64,000 nt of DNA from Bedellia somnulentella. Lineage: Eukaryota; Arthropoda; Insecta; Lepidoptera; Bedelliidae. Within the stretch, counting starts at the first letter, position 1, and each line of letters begins with the position of its first letter. The position numbers and the translations under genes were made by a program. The notes beneath the pieces are model-generated. The model had not been told where the DNA came from. It ran no database searches and worked only from the letters and a program-made list of their open reading frames with translations. This document shows, piece by piece, positions 43,906 to 54,479 of this stretch. The stretch covers positions 16,104,875 to 16,168,874 of the forward strand of contig OY755170.1 in NCBI GenBank assembly GCA_963576735.1, in the 5' to 3' direction.

Positions 43906-44019
43906 CAACTAAGACTGAAGATTGGTTCTGCCGTTAACTGAACGGTTTTTATTTGCCCCATGTTAATATTAATATAATTCAAGATTAGGTGTCCTAAACG
44001 GAAATAGAGTTGTTTATAT

Positions 44020-44195
44020 AGATAGAGTAGGGTCGGGGAAACTATCATAACCCTAAGTTAATATGAACAATTGTAAATAGGCCCGCTATAGGAACAGTGG
44101 TAAGTAGGTCCTAAAACCGTTACAACTCAGCATAATAATATGGCAAGTAAGATCAATTCTAAATCAAAGCAATGATATTGAAACTTCTAGTGAGA
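44020..44195 (-). promoter_or_regulatory. Conserved 5' block of gene 2
   Basis: Contains the counterpart of the gene 1 block: gaattgatcttacttgcc, agaagttt...atatca and ATGATAGTTTCCC, plus a TATA-like ctatataaac at about 44010-44025. Similarity to gene 1 ends near 44195, before a LINE relic. Confidence 0.35.
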
Positions 44196-44254
44196 CTTAT
44201 TGGAAAATAAATTATTCGTAATTTAACTGTTTGATATGATAATTTTGGACAATG

Positions 44255-45115
44255 GCGAAGTTTATTTAGCAGTATTCTTGGAAGTAGCAAAGGCGTTTGA
44301 TACGTTATCACGTGACATATAAAACTAGAATATTATGGCATCACAGGTAAGGCCCTTGACAGGCTGAAATCGTATTTTAATCAAAGAAAACAATGCCTTA
44401 AAGTTGGTAGAAGCACAAGAAACTTAGTAAATGTAGATTTCGGTGTTCCCCAAGGGAGCATATTGGGGCCGACGTTATTTATAATTTACATAAATGATTT
44501 AGATACAAGTATGAATGACGTCACTTCTTTTTGTTATGCAGACGGTACAACCATAGTTTTTAGAGACACTACTTGGTCAAACATTTTACTAAAGCAGAAA
44601 TAGAAATGACCAAACTGGGGTATTGGCTGGGAGAAAACTTATGGTCGGTAAATATAGACAAACTTAGTTTGTAACATTTTTTAAAACGAACACAACAGAT
44701 CCTAATGTAATGCCCAATATTACACAAATATTCCAATATTAATATCTTCGCAAATAATTTTGACTGCCTGGATATAACTAGTACAGCAAATATCAAATAT
44801 CTAGGCATAACTTTAGATCAACGACCATCTTTTTAGGAACATATCCACATATTGTCTAATAGAATTAGGAAAATAATTAATATTATGAAATCTCTCAGAC
44901 ATTGTTGTGACCTAGAACTTTTAAGAATGATTTATATAGTTATTGGTAAGTTGGTTACTACTTATGGAATCACAATATGGGGAGAGCCGCAAAAACTAAA
45001 TTAATGGAAGCTTAAATAGCTCAACGATGTATTTTAAAAGTTCTGCTAAAAGTTAAATAGCGATACCCAACATCACAACTATTATTTATAACACCAATAA
45101 ATTATTATCTTTATG
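44255..45115 (+). pseudogene. Jockey/CR1-type reverse transcriptase relic
   Basis: In several frames it encodes AVFLEVAKAFDTL, then FGVPQGSILGPTLFIIYIND, CYADGTTIV (catalytic YADD changed to YADG), IKYLGITLD and TYGITIWGEP. Many stops and frameshifts make it dead. A 61-codon frame at 45126-45311 may be its C-terminal end. Confidence 0.85.
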
Positions 45116-45344
45116 GGAAATAATAATGGTTCCGAAAAATAAATGTATCTCCAACTACATCTGTCCGACTATTATTCTAATAAACCACCGTTTTAATAAA
45201 TTACCGACAAAGGACCCAAAATATACCAAAATAATAATAAATTTAACAAACACCTATGAGCAGGATCAAATTAAATTTTTACTTACAAATATATTTAGTT
45301 TCGAATGTTGAAACTAAACTTCCGAACAAAATACTGAACCTCCG

Positions 45345-45480
45345 ACAAGTTTATCCGTTGGGGGGGTTCGGAGTTCTTAAGCCCCCTGCAGGTGAAAAAA
45401 AGTTAGGTCACATTTAGCTAGGTTAGGTTAGGTTATGTATAAAACCAGCGAGCGAAGCGCAGCCGAGCGAGCACCTTAAA
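45345..45480 (+). repeat. TTAGG-containing dispersed repeat, copy 1
   Basis: gccccctgcaggtgaaaaaa, agttaggtcacatttagct, then aggttaggttaggttatg and tataaaac with gcgagcgaagcgcagc. A second copy lies at 62845-62990. It includes two to three TTAGG units, the insect telomere motif. Confidence 0.7.
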
Positions 45481-45917
45481 TACATAATCTCTATGAAACT
45501 GTAGTGTAATTGAATAATAACTTGCAGGCAAGTAAAGGTAAAAATTACAAAGCATTGTTGTCAGTAGAGCATTAATTTGCTTGGTAGAAAAGTATTGTGG
45601 CAATAAACACACATATTAATTTTTCAAAGATTTAAGTATATTATTTGGTCGTTTCGTAATTTTTACTCGGTCAAAAGTAGTCGGATATTTTGTATTTTGG
45701 GCAGTAAATTTAATATTCTTTGTAAGGACAATTTTTATTTTGTTATCGGAGCTTTTATTACTACCCTATCTTTATGAATAATTTCGTCACGGGGTACGGT
45801 AGACTCGATCAAAACCTTACATGATTAATAAAACATAAAAAATAATGATTATGAGTCGACAACATCTATCCGCAAAATTCGGATTGTCGGGTATTTTGCT
45901 AATATTCTAATAAACAT
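45481..45917. other. No recognisable gene
   Basis: AT-rich, no motif seen. Confidence 0.4.
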
Positions 45918-45990
45918 ATAATAACATAAACGTTCACGCCGTTTTATCCCCGAAGGGGTTGGCAGAGGTACCAATACTCCTGAACTCACA
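45918..45990 (-). mobile_element. SINE family P 3' fragment, minus strand
   Basis: acataaacgttcacgccg and ccccgaaggggttggcagagg are the reverse of the family P 3' end. Confidence 0.75.
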
Positions 45991-46920
45991 TGGCAAGCGC
46001 CATCTAGTTTCCAGAGAAGGTAAAAGTTAAAATTAATAATAATAAATTATTAATTTTAACGTGGGTAATATTCTAATAGTGCTCACAAAAAAAATCAGTC
46101 GCCATTTGACTGACACCAGATGACATAAACGTTTTATTTTATAATATTTTTCAATCATTTCGCAAACGACACTTTTTTAAAGGAGCTTTTGATCAATTCT
46201 TCCGTCCTCCTGAATGAATTATTATTATAGATACTCTTTTCTTCAGTCGTTGACGTTTCGCGAAAATATTGTTTTCACCACTTTTTTATCCGCTGTGTAT
46301 CACCTCATTGTAGTGCGCGGACTTCCAAACTACAATAAGCCTAGCGCAAGCAGGAACTTTGAACACGTTTATACGAATTCAGTGGATAATTCATGACTGA
46401 CTTATATCTATTCGACAGTACTGACAGTTTCTGCTTCTCTGTTGGTATTAATTTGTTTTGATTATATTCATTATGCCAAAAGTCATAAGTATTTCATAAA
46501 ATCTTACATTGGTCGTGTCTTAGTCTTTGTTTGATGATACCTACTATATCAATTTGTTAACAGCCGAACCTCCTTGCATTTGGTAAACATTGTCACAATT
46601 GTAGAAAGTGGATGCAGCGAAGGGCTCTTCGTAAAGATAGTAAATTTAGTAGGTATGTAGGTAGTCAGCCATACATTAGGATACCCCTGTTTTTCGATAG
46701 GCCCCCTTAGGGCGCACGCGGTAAGAGCTACCATTGGGTGTCCTAGACTGTGGCCGTCTACCTAGGCAGGTTGCGTTGACTGAATAAAAGAGTATCCATA
46801 ATAATAATTAGTAGATAAAAAAAACAAGTAGAAGTAGCTACCTACATTTTGCACCTAGATGTGTATTATATGAGTCATATTTCACACGAGTGAAGCTGGG
46901 TTATCATCTAGTATTATTAT
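45991..46920. other. No recognisable gene
   Basis: Contains a GC-richer patch at 46690-46790 (gggcgcacgcggtaagagc) with no motif, and ends with a weak CTAGT end near 46910. Confidence 0.4.
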
Positions 46921-46924
46921 ATTC

Positions 46925-47510
46925 TAGAATGGCGACAAATGCTACCGGGCCCGGCCGGGTTGAGAAACATACAATACAAGGTAGATTGCAGCATTCTTAG
47001 TCTTGCATATACCTACCTACCTACTACCTACCCCTACCTACTACCTACGACCTACTTTAGCTTTAAACTTAAATAATAAATTTTGATACAAGAAGGTAAC
47101 TTTAAGTGAGTTATATTTCATTTCATCCACCTAATTATTTGTTAATATAAGAAAATTATTTATATTCTCCCTAAAAAGATTAGTACATCATCGGATTAGT
47201 GTGTACTGATAAAAAAACGCCACTTAATTGTTAATACGCTGCTTTATATATATTATATGTTTCAATTTGTTACAATAAATGCCACTTTCAGACTAGGTGT
47301 ATTTAAAAAGTATTATGTAGTTAGAAAAGCAAACATTAAATATTATACTTACAAAAGATTAAACTGATATATATCATGGTAGATGACTTTTGAAATTAGT
47401 CAAAACATCTAATTCCTGTTGACACCTCCTTTTATGAGAGCCGTGAAAATACTGAAACAGGGAAGTTAGCACTTAAACTTATATTTTTAACGACATTCCT
47501 TTTAAACTTA
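46925..47510. repeat. Segmental-duplication block upstream of gene 2
   Basis: 46946-46968 repeats the GC-rich palindromic motif of 10429-10453, and 47340-47510 repeats 11575-11800. At about 47070 the Helitron-like insert of the gene 1 copy is absent. A short run of tacctac repeats is at 47010-47055. Confidence 0.78.
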
Positions 47511-47599
47511 TGCTATGTGCATGGAGGTTTAGATAATGTAATCGAGTGAGTAATAATGTGATACGTTAAAGGTGAGAAATTATATTGTAAAAATATAGC

Positions 47600-47885
47600 T
47601 TACGGAATGTTAGGATTGTTTGAGCACATAGTGAGGATGGATGAAAATAAACTAGTGAAAGAGAGATTTAGATTCAATATGGATTGTAATGTCGATAGAG
47701 AACAACATCGTAGGATGCATTTAGATCAAACGGAGAATGTGCTCAAAAAAGGTAGGCATTCTAAGCTTGAAGAAAAATAGAACCTTCATGAAAATATTGA
47801 AGGCTGTAGACGATGTTCAGGATGAGAATTTACCATATACGTACAAAGTGGCGATCTCTGCCAAACCCAATAGGAATAATCATAG
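47600..47885 (+). pseudogene. RTE 3' fragment, strongly diverged
   Basis: tacggaatgttaggattgtt, gagcacatagtgaggatgg, gagaatgtgctcaaaaaagg and acaaagtggcgatctctgcc preserve the order of the RTE C-terminus, with many changes and indels. An old copy. Confidence 0.8.
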
Positions 47886-48104
47886 AGGCCTTAAGTAAAT
47901 AGAGCGGAAATCAAACATAGTTCAGTACAAAAAATGCTGAAAAAATTCCGCTAAAAACCGATTGTTAAAATACGTTGTTCCTACACCCTGATTGGTTCAT
48001 TCAATGTTCTGAAATATGTTGCTCATACATTTGCTTCACTTAGTGGAAATACACTGAACCACTTACAGATATTGACATTCTTCGATTGTACTCTATTTAG
48101 CTAA

Positions 48105-48366
48105 GGGCCGGCGCTCACTGCCGGCATGGCATGGCAAAGGATTTCGGTACAGATACAGCATTTTTAATCTTATTGCCATGCATATAGAATTCATTTTGAC
48201 ACAACGATGCCGAGGGAGGCCGCGGTAGGACAGAACGTCGGCATTGTTGTGTCAAAATGAAGTAAAATGAATTCTATACTCATGGTAATAAGATTAAAAA
48301 TGCTATAACTTTACCGAAATCCTTTGCCATGCCATGCCATGCCATGCCGGCAGTCAGCGCTGGCCC
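48105..48366. mobile_element. Palindromic MITE, second copy
   Basis: Same foldback element as 20456-20707, with an extra ten bases (atgccatgcc) in the right arm. Left flank TAA, right flank TTA. Absent from the gene 1 duplicate. Confidence 0.88.
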
Positions 48367-48414
48367 TTAGTCGTCTATGGGAATAATGGACGTGAGTATA
48401 AGTAATTATAAAAA

Positions 48415-48605
48415 ATAGTCTTACTTTTTGTTTCGCGCTGTGGCAATGAACTGATGACTGACGCTTGAATATTTTGCGTTATATACTAAACCAATTTTCT
48501 AAACACGCCGTACGACTCTGAACTTTGTTTAAAAGTTTTTCCTAATTTAAGGTTATTAAACAAAAATGTTATCACATTAAAATAAAACATTTTAGCTTGA
48601 AATAA
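48415..48605. repeat. Segmental-duplication block (matches 12560-12780)
   Basis: See the shared strings listed for 12560-12780. This is the outermost block of the duplication that I can detect. Confidence 0.8.
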
Positions 48606-49127
48606 TAATAAAAAACGGAAACAATGAAGCTTTATGTACAATATTTTCAAAATAAATTCATCTGGATGAAACATTTGTTCCGATAAACTAATAAACCTTA
48701 CTTGTTTTAATGTTATTATGCGAGGATACTGAATATACAACTAGTATCGAGCTAGTATTCCATGCCCTAATGTATTGCTATTGTACTAACAGCTGTAGTA
48801 GTAGGAGAGCTAGTGAACCCTGCGAATAACGGTATCTCTGTAGGGCTAGATTTTTTTATACTGATGAGTCATAGCGTGCTAAGCACCGCAACCATCGTCT
48901 GGCAAGCATTAGCCCTGCACGTCTATGTCTTTGAATGTATCAATGAAAACAAAAAAAACTTATTTCTGTATGTTTGAAATTTTATATATGATATTGTTGG
49001 TTCATTAAGATCTTCAAAAAATATATGAGAGGCATTTCAAATCAGTACGAGTGCCTAACAGGTGGGCCAACAGGTGTGTTCTTTATGATATTAAATAAAC
49101 TTTAATTATTAAATTAATTACTTTATT
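48606..49127. other. No recognisable gene
   Basis: AT-rich; no motif, repeat or coding signal identified. Confidence 0.4.
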
Positions 49128-49405
49128 TTTTTATTTATTCTTTATTTATTAGGAATGATCCCCACATAGGGTTTTCATGAACAAAAAAGAAGATTCTAAT
49201 TATGTGATAGTTAAGCGTTCTCAACATTTGCATTCTACCAGTAAAGATAAACAAGTGGCCTTCCGAATTTGTTAAAATTTCGGAGGTAGGTTTTAGCGTT
49301 ACCTATTCGTACCACACTACACTAATTAAAAAGTGTAAAAGAAACAAAGGAATAATTTTTTTTGCACTAGTAGCCACTAGACATTATGGCTCAATTGTAA
49401 GAGCG
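49128..49405 (+). repeat. SINE family T tail region
   Basis: tttatttattctttatttatt, aatgatccccacatagggt, gcgttctcaacatttgcatt and cggaggtagg match 3560-3715. A degraded head (ggctcaattgtaagagcga) follows at 49388. Confidence 0.6.
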
Positions 49406-49579
49406 ACTGGACTGTTCCAGAATTACTCTTATTTGCAAAAAAACAATGTGATTTCATTAAGTCTCAATACAAACTCTTTTTTTAAATTTAATAGTTTGTC
49501 GAATAATTTGTGAATTCAAGGTCAAAGTCTTAACTTTAAGACCTTTCCTTATGGATTATATAAATGTTATTCCTACTTA

Positions 49580-49792
49580 AGACGACGTGATAGCTCAATG
49601 GGTAGAACACCGGTTATCGTGCAAGCGACTAGTGTTCAAATCCCGGGTCGGGCCTACACCAATTTGTCTTTTCTAAAGACATGTGTGGTTAATTTATCAT
49701 GGTTGTTAACGGTGAGGGAAAACATCGTGAGGAAACCCACATGGCTGAGTTGTACAAAGTTATATTCGGCGTGAACGTTTATGTTATGTTAT
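49580..49792 (+). mobile_element. SINE family P, internally deleted copy, 14 bp TSD
   Basis: Head gtgatagctcaatgggtagaa and B box gttcaaatcc are followed by the body to gagttgtacaaagt. It then jumps to atattcggcgtgaacg, missing about 150 bp. gttattcctactta flanks it at 49566-49579 and 49793-49806. Confidence 0.9.
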
Positions 49793-49814
49793 GTTATTCC
49801 TACTTATTTATACT

Positions 49815-49965
49815 GTGCTGTATAGTGTTGGCATAGAATAGCACTACCCCATTTCTTCCCGTGGGTGTTTCGTAGGAGTCGACTAAGGGAACAAGGCTTC
49901 TACCATCTTCACCCTTAAACCAATCCAAGGTCTGCCGTGCCGAGGGATATTGGTGGCAAGTTTGG
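49815..49965 (+). mobile_element. RTE 5' leader fragment
   Basis: tgctgtatagtgttggcat, cccatttcttcccgtggg, then ctaaaccaatccaaggtctg-like sequence and gccgtgccgagggat match 22526-22650, i.e. the RTE leader rather than the SINE R core. Confidence 0.75.
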
Positions 49966-50339
49966 TAAACTCTGTTTTTAAAGAGAAGTAATTACTGTGT
50001 ATGCCATTTAAAAATTAGGTTTGCAAGAAATAACCGCTAATAAATCATGTGGTTAGCATACAAAGATTTTGTTAGCAATAATTGAAATCAGGCTGCAATT
50101 CGTGTTCTGTAAATAATCATGACAATGGTCTGTAATTTAAACACAAACTGGTAGCGAGTTTTATTTTGTATCTGCAAAATAAACAGTCACTCCGCAGAAT
50201 AATTACTTGGGCAGCAAGATTGTACATTAGGTCAGCAGAGAAATCATTTCTACACGCAACTTATTTGACCGTATAGCATATTTTAAATTTGGATGGCAAT
50301 TTAAATAATTGTTTTGCGTATTTATTGAAAAATCCGTTA
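49966..50339. other. No recognisable gene
   Basis: AT-rich. It may include upstream parts of the SWIM pseudogene (50300-50340). Confidence 0.35.
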
Positions 50340-50638
50340 TAAAATAGCTACTAATTGTGAAGTTTTCGACGCACAGTGGAAAATTTTTAATGATTTCAAG
50401 AAACAAAATTTCAGTAAGTGGCTTGTCTCACTGCCAATTGAAACAAAGGAATGAAGAGAGGGAAAATGTGACTGTCCAACTTTTTTTTAATTTCTACGTA
50501 TGTAAACACGTTATTGTCTTAGCGATCCGCTTAAAGCATGTGGTGCCTCCACTTGAAGCAAAGAATATTCCCATAGGGGAAAAGAGGAAACGTGGCCTGC
50601 CTTCAAAGGCAAAACGAGCATTAATTATACAATAAATA
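50340..50638 (+). pseudogene. SWIM zinc-finger protein fragment, frameshifted
   Basis: One frame encodes DAQWKIFNDFKKQNFSKWLV... up to KCDCPTFF; another, starting within the T-run at about 50480, continues FYVCKHVIVLAIRLK and ends with a basic PIGEKRKRGLPSKAK segment. Together CxC...CxH is the SWIM finger pattern, followed by an AT-hook-like basic stretch. The frameshift in the T8 run makes this a pseudogene. SWIM fingers of this type occur in MULE-like transposase-related proteins of insects; that source is inference. No other exons were found. Confidence 0.6.
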
Positions 50639-50820
50639 AAAAAAAGTAACTGTTTCTTGAATATAATGATCATAAAACTAAAACGGCTTTTTTATTATTC
50701 CATCAAAATATCTCTGCTATAATACTAAAAGTAACATACTTACTGAGAGACAATAAATAAATGAATCATCAGTAAGTGATGCGCCCATTTAGTGCTTTTT
50801 AAGTATGATATTTATTTATT

Positions 50821-50855
50821 ACTAGTGGATCGTCCCAGCTTCGCACGGGTAGCGT
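50821..50855 (-). mobile_element. Helitron-like 3' end, minus strand
   Basis: Minus strand reads ctacccgtgcgaagctggg, acgatcc and ACTAGT, matching the element end at 20826. Confidence 0.5.
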
Positions 50856-51334
50856 TGTTTTTTTAAATATCTGAGGTTTCTTTCTTCAGTCCCTGCTTAA
50901 GCATTGTGAAATTTAGCGCAATGTTTTCAATTTATTAAATGTATAGCACTCCCTGAACAGTGTAGTGGTGATTTTGAATGCGCTTTTATGAACGATTCAG
51001 TATTTCCGTTTAATAGAAAATTTTAGAATAAAACGCTATGAAGTATTCATAACAATCTAAAAAGAAACCATTACATGATGTAGGATGCAAATACTGGCGC
51101 CATCTAGTATGTTATATATAAATTAGTAAAGATTTGGTTTTGGTCACGGGCGCGCTGGCTTATTTTATGTATAATTTCGGTGTTTGTCTACCGATTTCTA
51201 TGATTCTTTTTTTATTGAATAGGTAATAATGTTACCTTTTTTAAATTAGGGATGAATGAGAGGGTTACAAACGTAAGAGTAAACAAATATAATCAGAATG
51301 TTCCGAACTGCTAAGCTATCAGGAATTACACGTG

Positions 51335-51635
51335 TTATTGTGAGTCAACCGTAAAAGATAGACATAAACTGTTAAGGATTTTTTTTAGATAATTTTATGC
51401 AGATTTTTTCCGTCATTCATGATTTCTATGTAAGTTTAACCATTAAGGCTGCACACGCGACGGATGCTTAAAAAATGGAGTTACTTCTCCCGTTTTCCCA
51501 AAATTTCCCAAAATTCCCCTTTACTACTCTGCTGGAAAGTATACAAAAACCTGCGCAGGAGTATGAAGAATAATTGTACCAAGTTTCGTTAGAATCCGTC
51601 GAGTAGTTTTTGTTTCCATAAGGAACATACAAACC

Positions 51636-51681
<46 letters not shown>

Positions 51682-51805
51682 AATTTTACTGATTGCATTT
51701 TTGGCATCAGTATCGATCCCTAATCATCACCTGATAAGTATTTTGAAAATATATTTCATGTACAGAATTGACCTCTCTACAGATTTATTATAAGTATAGA
51801 TTTGC
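51335..51805 (+). repeat. Dispersed repeat Q, copy 2, with GACA microsatellite
   Basis: Matches 37220-37660 throughout. Here the acag motif has expanded to about eleven units at 51636-51678. Confidence 0.75.
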
Positions 51806-52480
51806 TAGACTAATTTAAGCGGCACTAAACTGATTTTTTTGCTTATTCTCTGAGTGCTTACCAAAATTTAATTAACTACAGGTCACTCATTGCAGCTTTG
51901 ATATATACAAAGCTGTACAAAAAAAAAATACTGCTGTTCAGAATGATATATATTGCAGACTGATTTATTAATATTTGCTGAACACAAGTTGCTGTCCAAC
52001 TATCAATTTTAGCTTACCAATTAAATATTTCTGCTCACAAATATGCCAATACTTTGCTAACCGTTTAAATAACACCCGTTTTTAAATATTAATAATAATA
52101 TTAAAAAATAAAGAAAAGACCCATCGTTTCGAAGAGCGTTTGCAAATATGGTAATCAAATTATTCAGAAAAAGCGCTTGTAATTTAATAGAATGTACAGA
52201 AAGAATGTAATAGACTCGGAATACAATCAAAAACAAAAAGTTATAAAGTACGAGTACCATGAAGGAAAAACAAGCCACAGAGGGATAAACGAAACCTTGA
52301 CGAAAATTAAAAGACGATATTGATGGCAAAATATGAAAGAAACCGTCACTGCAATCATAAATGCATGTGAACCATATAAAAAAATTAAGTACGAAAGAAA
52401 ATTCATCATACAATTTATTCCACTAACACAGAATTGGAGCTCTCCATTTTAGGAAATATTCATTGACTTATTATTAATAA
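51806..52480. other. No recognisable gene
   Basis: AT-rich. Minus-strand frames at 52057-52413 are hydrophobic-biased low-complexity translations without a motif. Confidence 0.4.
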
Positions 52481-53100
52481 TAGAAGGTACGAGGGCGGAG
52501 TGAAAAGTTCGCAACCAGAACAAGAAAAAAAAATTGATTCAAAAATATTTAGATTTTTCGACATATTCTCCGTCTAGCTCTATGCATTTCTTCCACCTGG
52601 TTTCCAAAGCATCTATACCGGTTTTAAAAAAAGATTCATCAAGGTCATCGAAATACCGACTTACGGCGGCTTCAACCTTTTCATTAGACGAAAATTTCTG
52701 ACCACCACCGAGGTGTTTTTTTAAGTTTTGGAACAGATAAAAGTCCGACGGTGCTAAGTCTGGAGAATAAGCCGGCTGGGGCAACAATTCAAAATCACAA
52801 TCACGAATTTGAGGCACAGATTCAATTGAAGTGTGAACGCGAGCATTATCTTGTTGAAACAGCACTTTTTTAGAGAGCAATCCTGGACGTTTCTCTTTAA
52901 TTTCCTCTCATAAACGACGCAAAAGGGTGTAATAGTATTCTGAGTTGATGGTTTTGCCTTTAGGAAGGTAGTCCACAATGATTACTCCTTTAGCATCCCA
53001 AAAAACGGACGCCATCACTTTGCCAGCCGACAAAATTGTCTTCGTTTTCTTTGGCGCTGGTTCATCATTATCATAGGTATGGATAGGAAGGTTCCTAATC
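52481..53100 (-). pseudogene. Mariner transposase, C-terminal half
   Basis: The minus-strand frame encodes VMASVFWDAKGVIIVDYL, an in-frame TGA after TLLRRL (near 52909), then VLFQQDNARVHTS, AYSPDLAPSDFYLF and a C-terminus ending GEYVEKSKYF at 52539. The second and third catalytic Asp residues (DNARVH; SPDLAPSD) are kept, consistent with mariner D,D(34)D. The N-terminal DNA-binding half and 5' end are absent. The 3' terminal region (gaaggtacgagggcggag) is present near 52483. It would have cut and pasted DNA at TA sites; now dead. Confidence 0.9.
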
Positions 53101-53469
53101 CTTACTTTTTAGTGAAAAGTCTAAAATACAGTAAAATAACCCTTGCTGGAGATTGAAGAAGGAAAATATTACTGCTCCGATGAAAATCTCGCCCATCTGT
53201 AACGTGCATTGAAGAAATAATGGCAATGAGAGAACCTGTCATTAACAGCTGATCCACATTGAAGATACTAAGATCCAAACTATCACCTAAAGCCATTGGT
53301 TGATCTACGTAAAGAAATACACAATTATAACTGAAATATACAAAGATAAAAATTACAACGGAAAATTCAGGGGACCTTTATGGTGACTCCCAATAACAAT
53401 AGCAAAACCTAAGTTGGAGAATTCTCAATCAGGAGTTCGATCGCTTCGATATTTGTCGCCAATTCTGAT
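53101..53469. other. No recognisable gene
   Basis: A 64-codon minus-strand frame (53102-53296) directly follows the mariner relic but carries no transposase motif. Identity unknown. Confidence 0.35.
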
Positions 53470-53577
53470 TCTTTATTTGATCTAAATGTGTCCTTCGCGG
53501 TCGTCCTCTACTAACATTACCTCTAACATTGGATGTAAAAATCTCTTACAATAATTTACAGTCATCCATCAAATTAA
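53470..53577 (-). pseudogene. RTE fragment, minus strand
   Basis: Minus strand encodes the NVSRGRPRRT-like segment (gtagaggacgaccgcgaagg) and neighbouring codons of the RTE C-terminus. Confidence 0.75.
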
Positions 53578-53790
53578 GGATTACATACATACTTTTTATC
53601 TCTTACGCGCCATGAATAAATTTATTACGGTTCCGTAATAGCCGAACATAATCAATATCGCGACTACTAACTATATTATTAGTTTTTCAAAGAACTCTAT
53701 TTTATTTTCCAAGCAAAGTTCCATTCTGCTAAACCAAAATTAGACACACTATCTTCACTCTTGATCCGACACAGCGTTTAAAATACTTTT
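53578..53790. repeat. Diverged copy of unit A end
   Basis: cttttatctcttacgcgcca, acggttccgtaatagccgaa and gatccgacacagcgtt resemble 35115-35300. Confidence 0.6.
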
Positions 53791-53851
53791 TTAATACTTC
53801 AATACTTTTTTTTCGTGAGTTAATGCTGAAAATCGTACGTATTTTAGTGAT

Positions 53852-54308
53852 ACAGGGTGGCGGATTTATGATTTCAAAATGGAATAAAAAAGAAGTATTT
53901 GATGAAAAAGTTTTAATAAAAGCTGGAAACTATAGAACAATAATGCGGATTTTATTTTTTAAAGATTATGTCATCCAAATGTCTTCCTTCTAGACGCACA
54001 CACTATTCAAAACGGAGCCTTGTATTCCGCGCCACACGCTGCAGTAAACTTGGTGCAATGGAGCCGATTTCTCGACGAATGTTTTCTTTCAAAGCCTCGA
54101 GAGTACTGGGAGAGTTAGTGTAAACTCTACCTTTGAGGTAGCCCCATAAAAAAAAGTCAAATGGACTTAAATCGGGAGATCTCGGTGGCCATGGGATGTC
54201 TCCAAAGCGACTTATGAGTTTTTGAGGGAAAGATTCCCATAGCAAATCCATCAAAGCTCTGGCCGTGTGCGCAGTCGCACCATCCTGTTGGAACCACGTG
54301 TGCAATGA
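53852..54308 (-). pseudogene. Second Tc1/mariner-type transposase fragment
   Basis: The minus-strand frame (54003-54305) encodes TWFQQDGATAHTARAL, then WPPRSPDLSPFDFFLWGYLK and a C-terminus. Two catalytic Asp residues are visible. The 3' inverted-repeat end begins at TA cagggtggcggatttatg (53850). It is distinct in sequence from the mariner at 52481. The 5' part is cut off at the junction with a SINE R fragment near 54315. Confidence 0.85.
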
Positions 54309-54324
54309 GAAGGATGGATGAGCT

Positions 54325-54462
54325 CGAAGGTTCTATTATTATCATCTTTTCCCCAATCAACTTCCAAAAGTGGCTGAGGAATTTATCATTCCAAAGCTCT
54401 GGCTACCCCGTTAAGGGATTTATAGCCGTGAGTATATGTATGTATGTATGTATGTATGTTCT
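54325..54462 (+). mobile_element. SINE-like element R, 5'-truncated
   Basis: Starts in the atcttttccccaatcaactt segment and ends with five TATG units. Confidence 0.82.
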
Positions 54463-54479
54463 CGTTTATGGAGTCAAAT

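Noticed and set aside
45390..45440. TTAGG units as evidence of an ancient telomere fusion
   Set aside because: Only two to three units, and the same flanking sequence recurs at 62900, so it is a dispersed repeat.
46895..46915. Helitron-like CTAGT end
   Set aside because: The hairpin before it is too weak and no matching body was recognised.
54003..54305. Treating this transposase fragment and the one at 52539 as a single element
   Set aside because: Their sequences belong to clearly different Tc1/mariner lineages, and each has its own 3' end.
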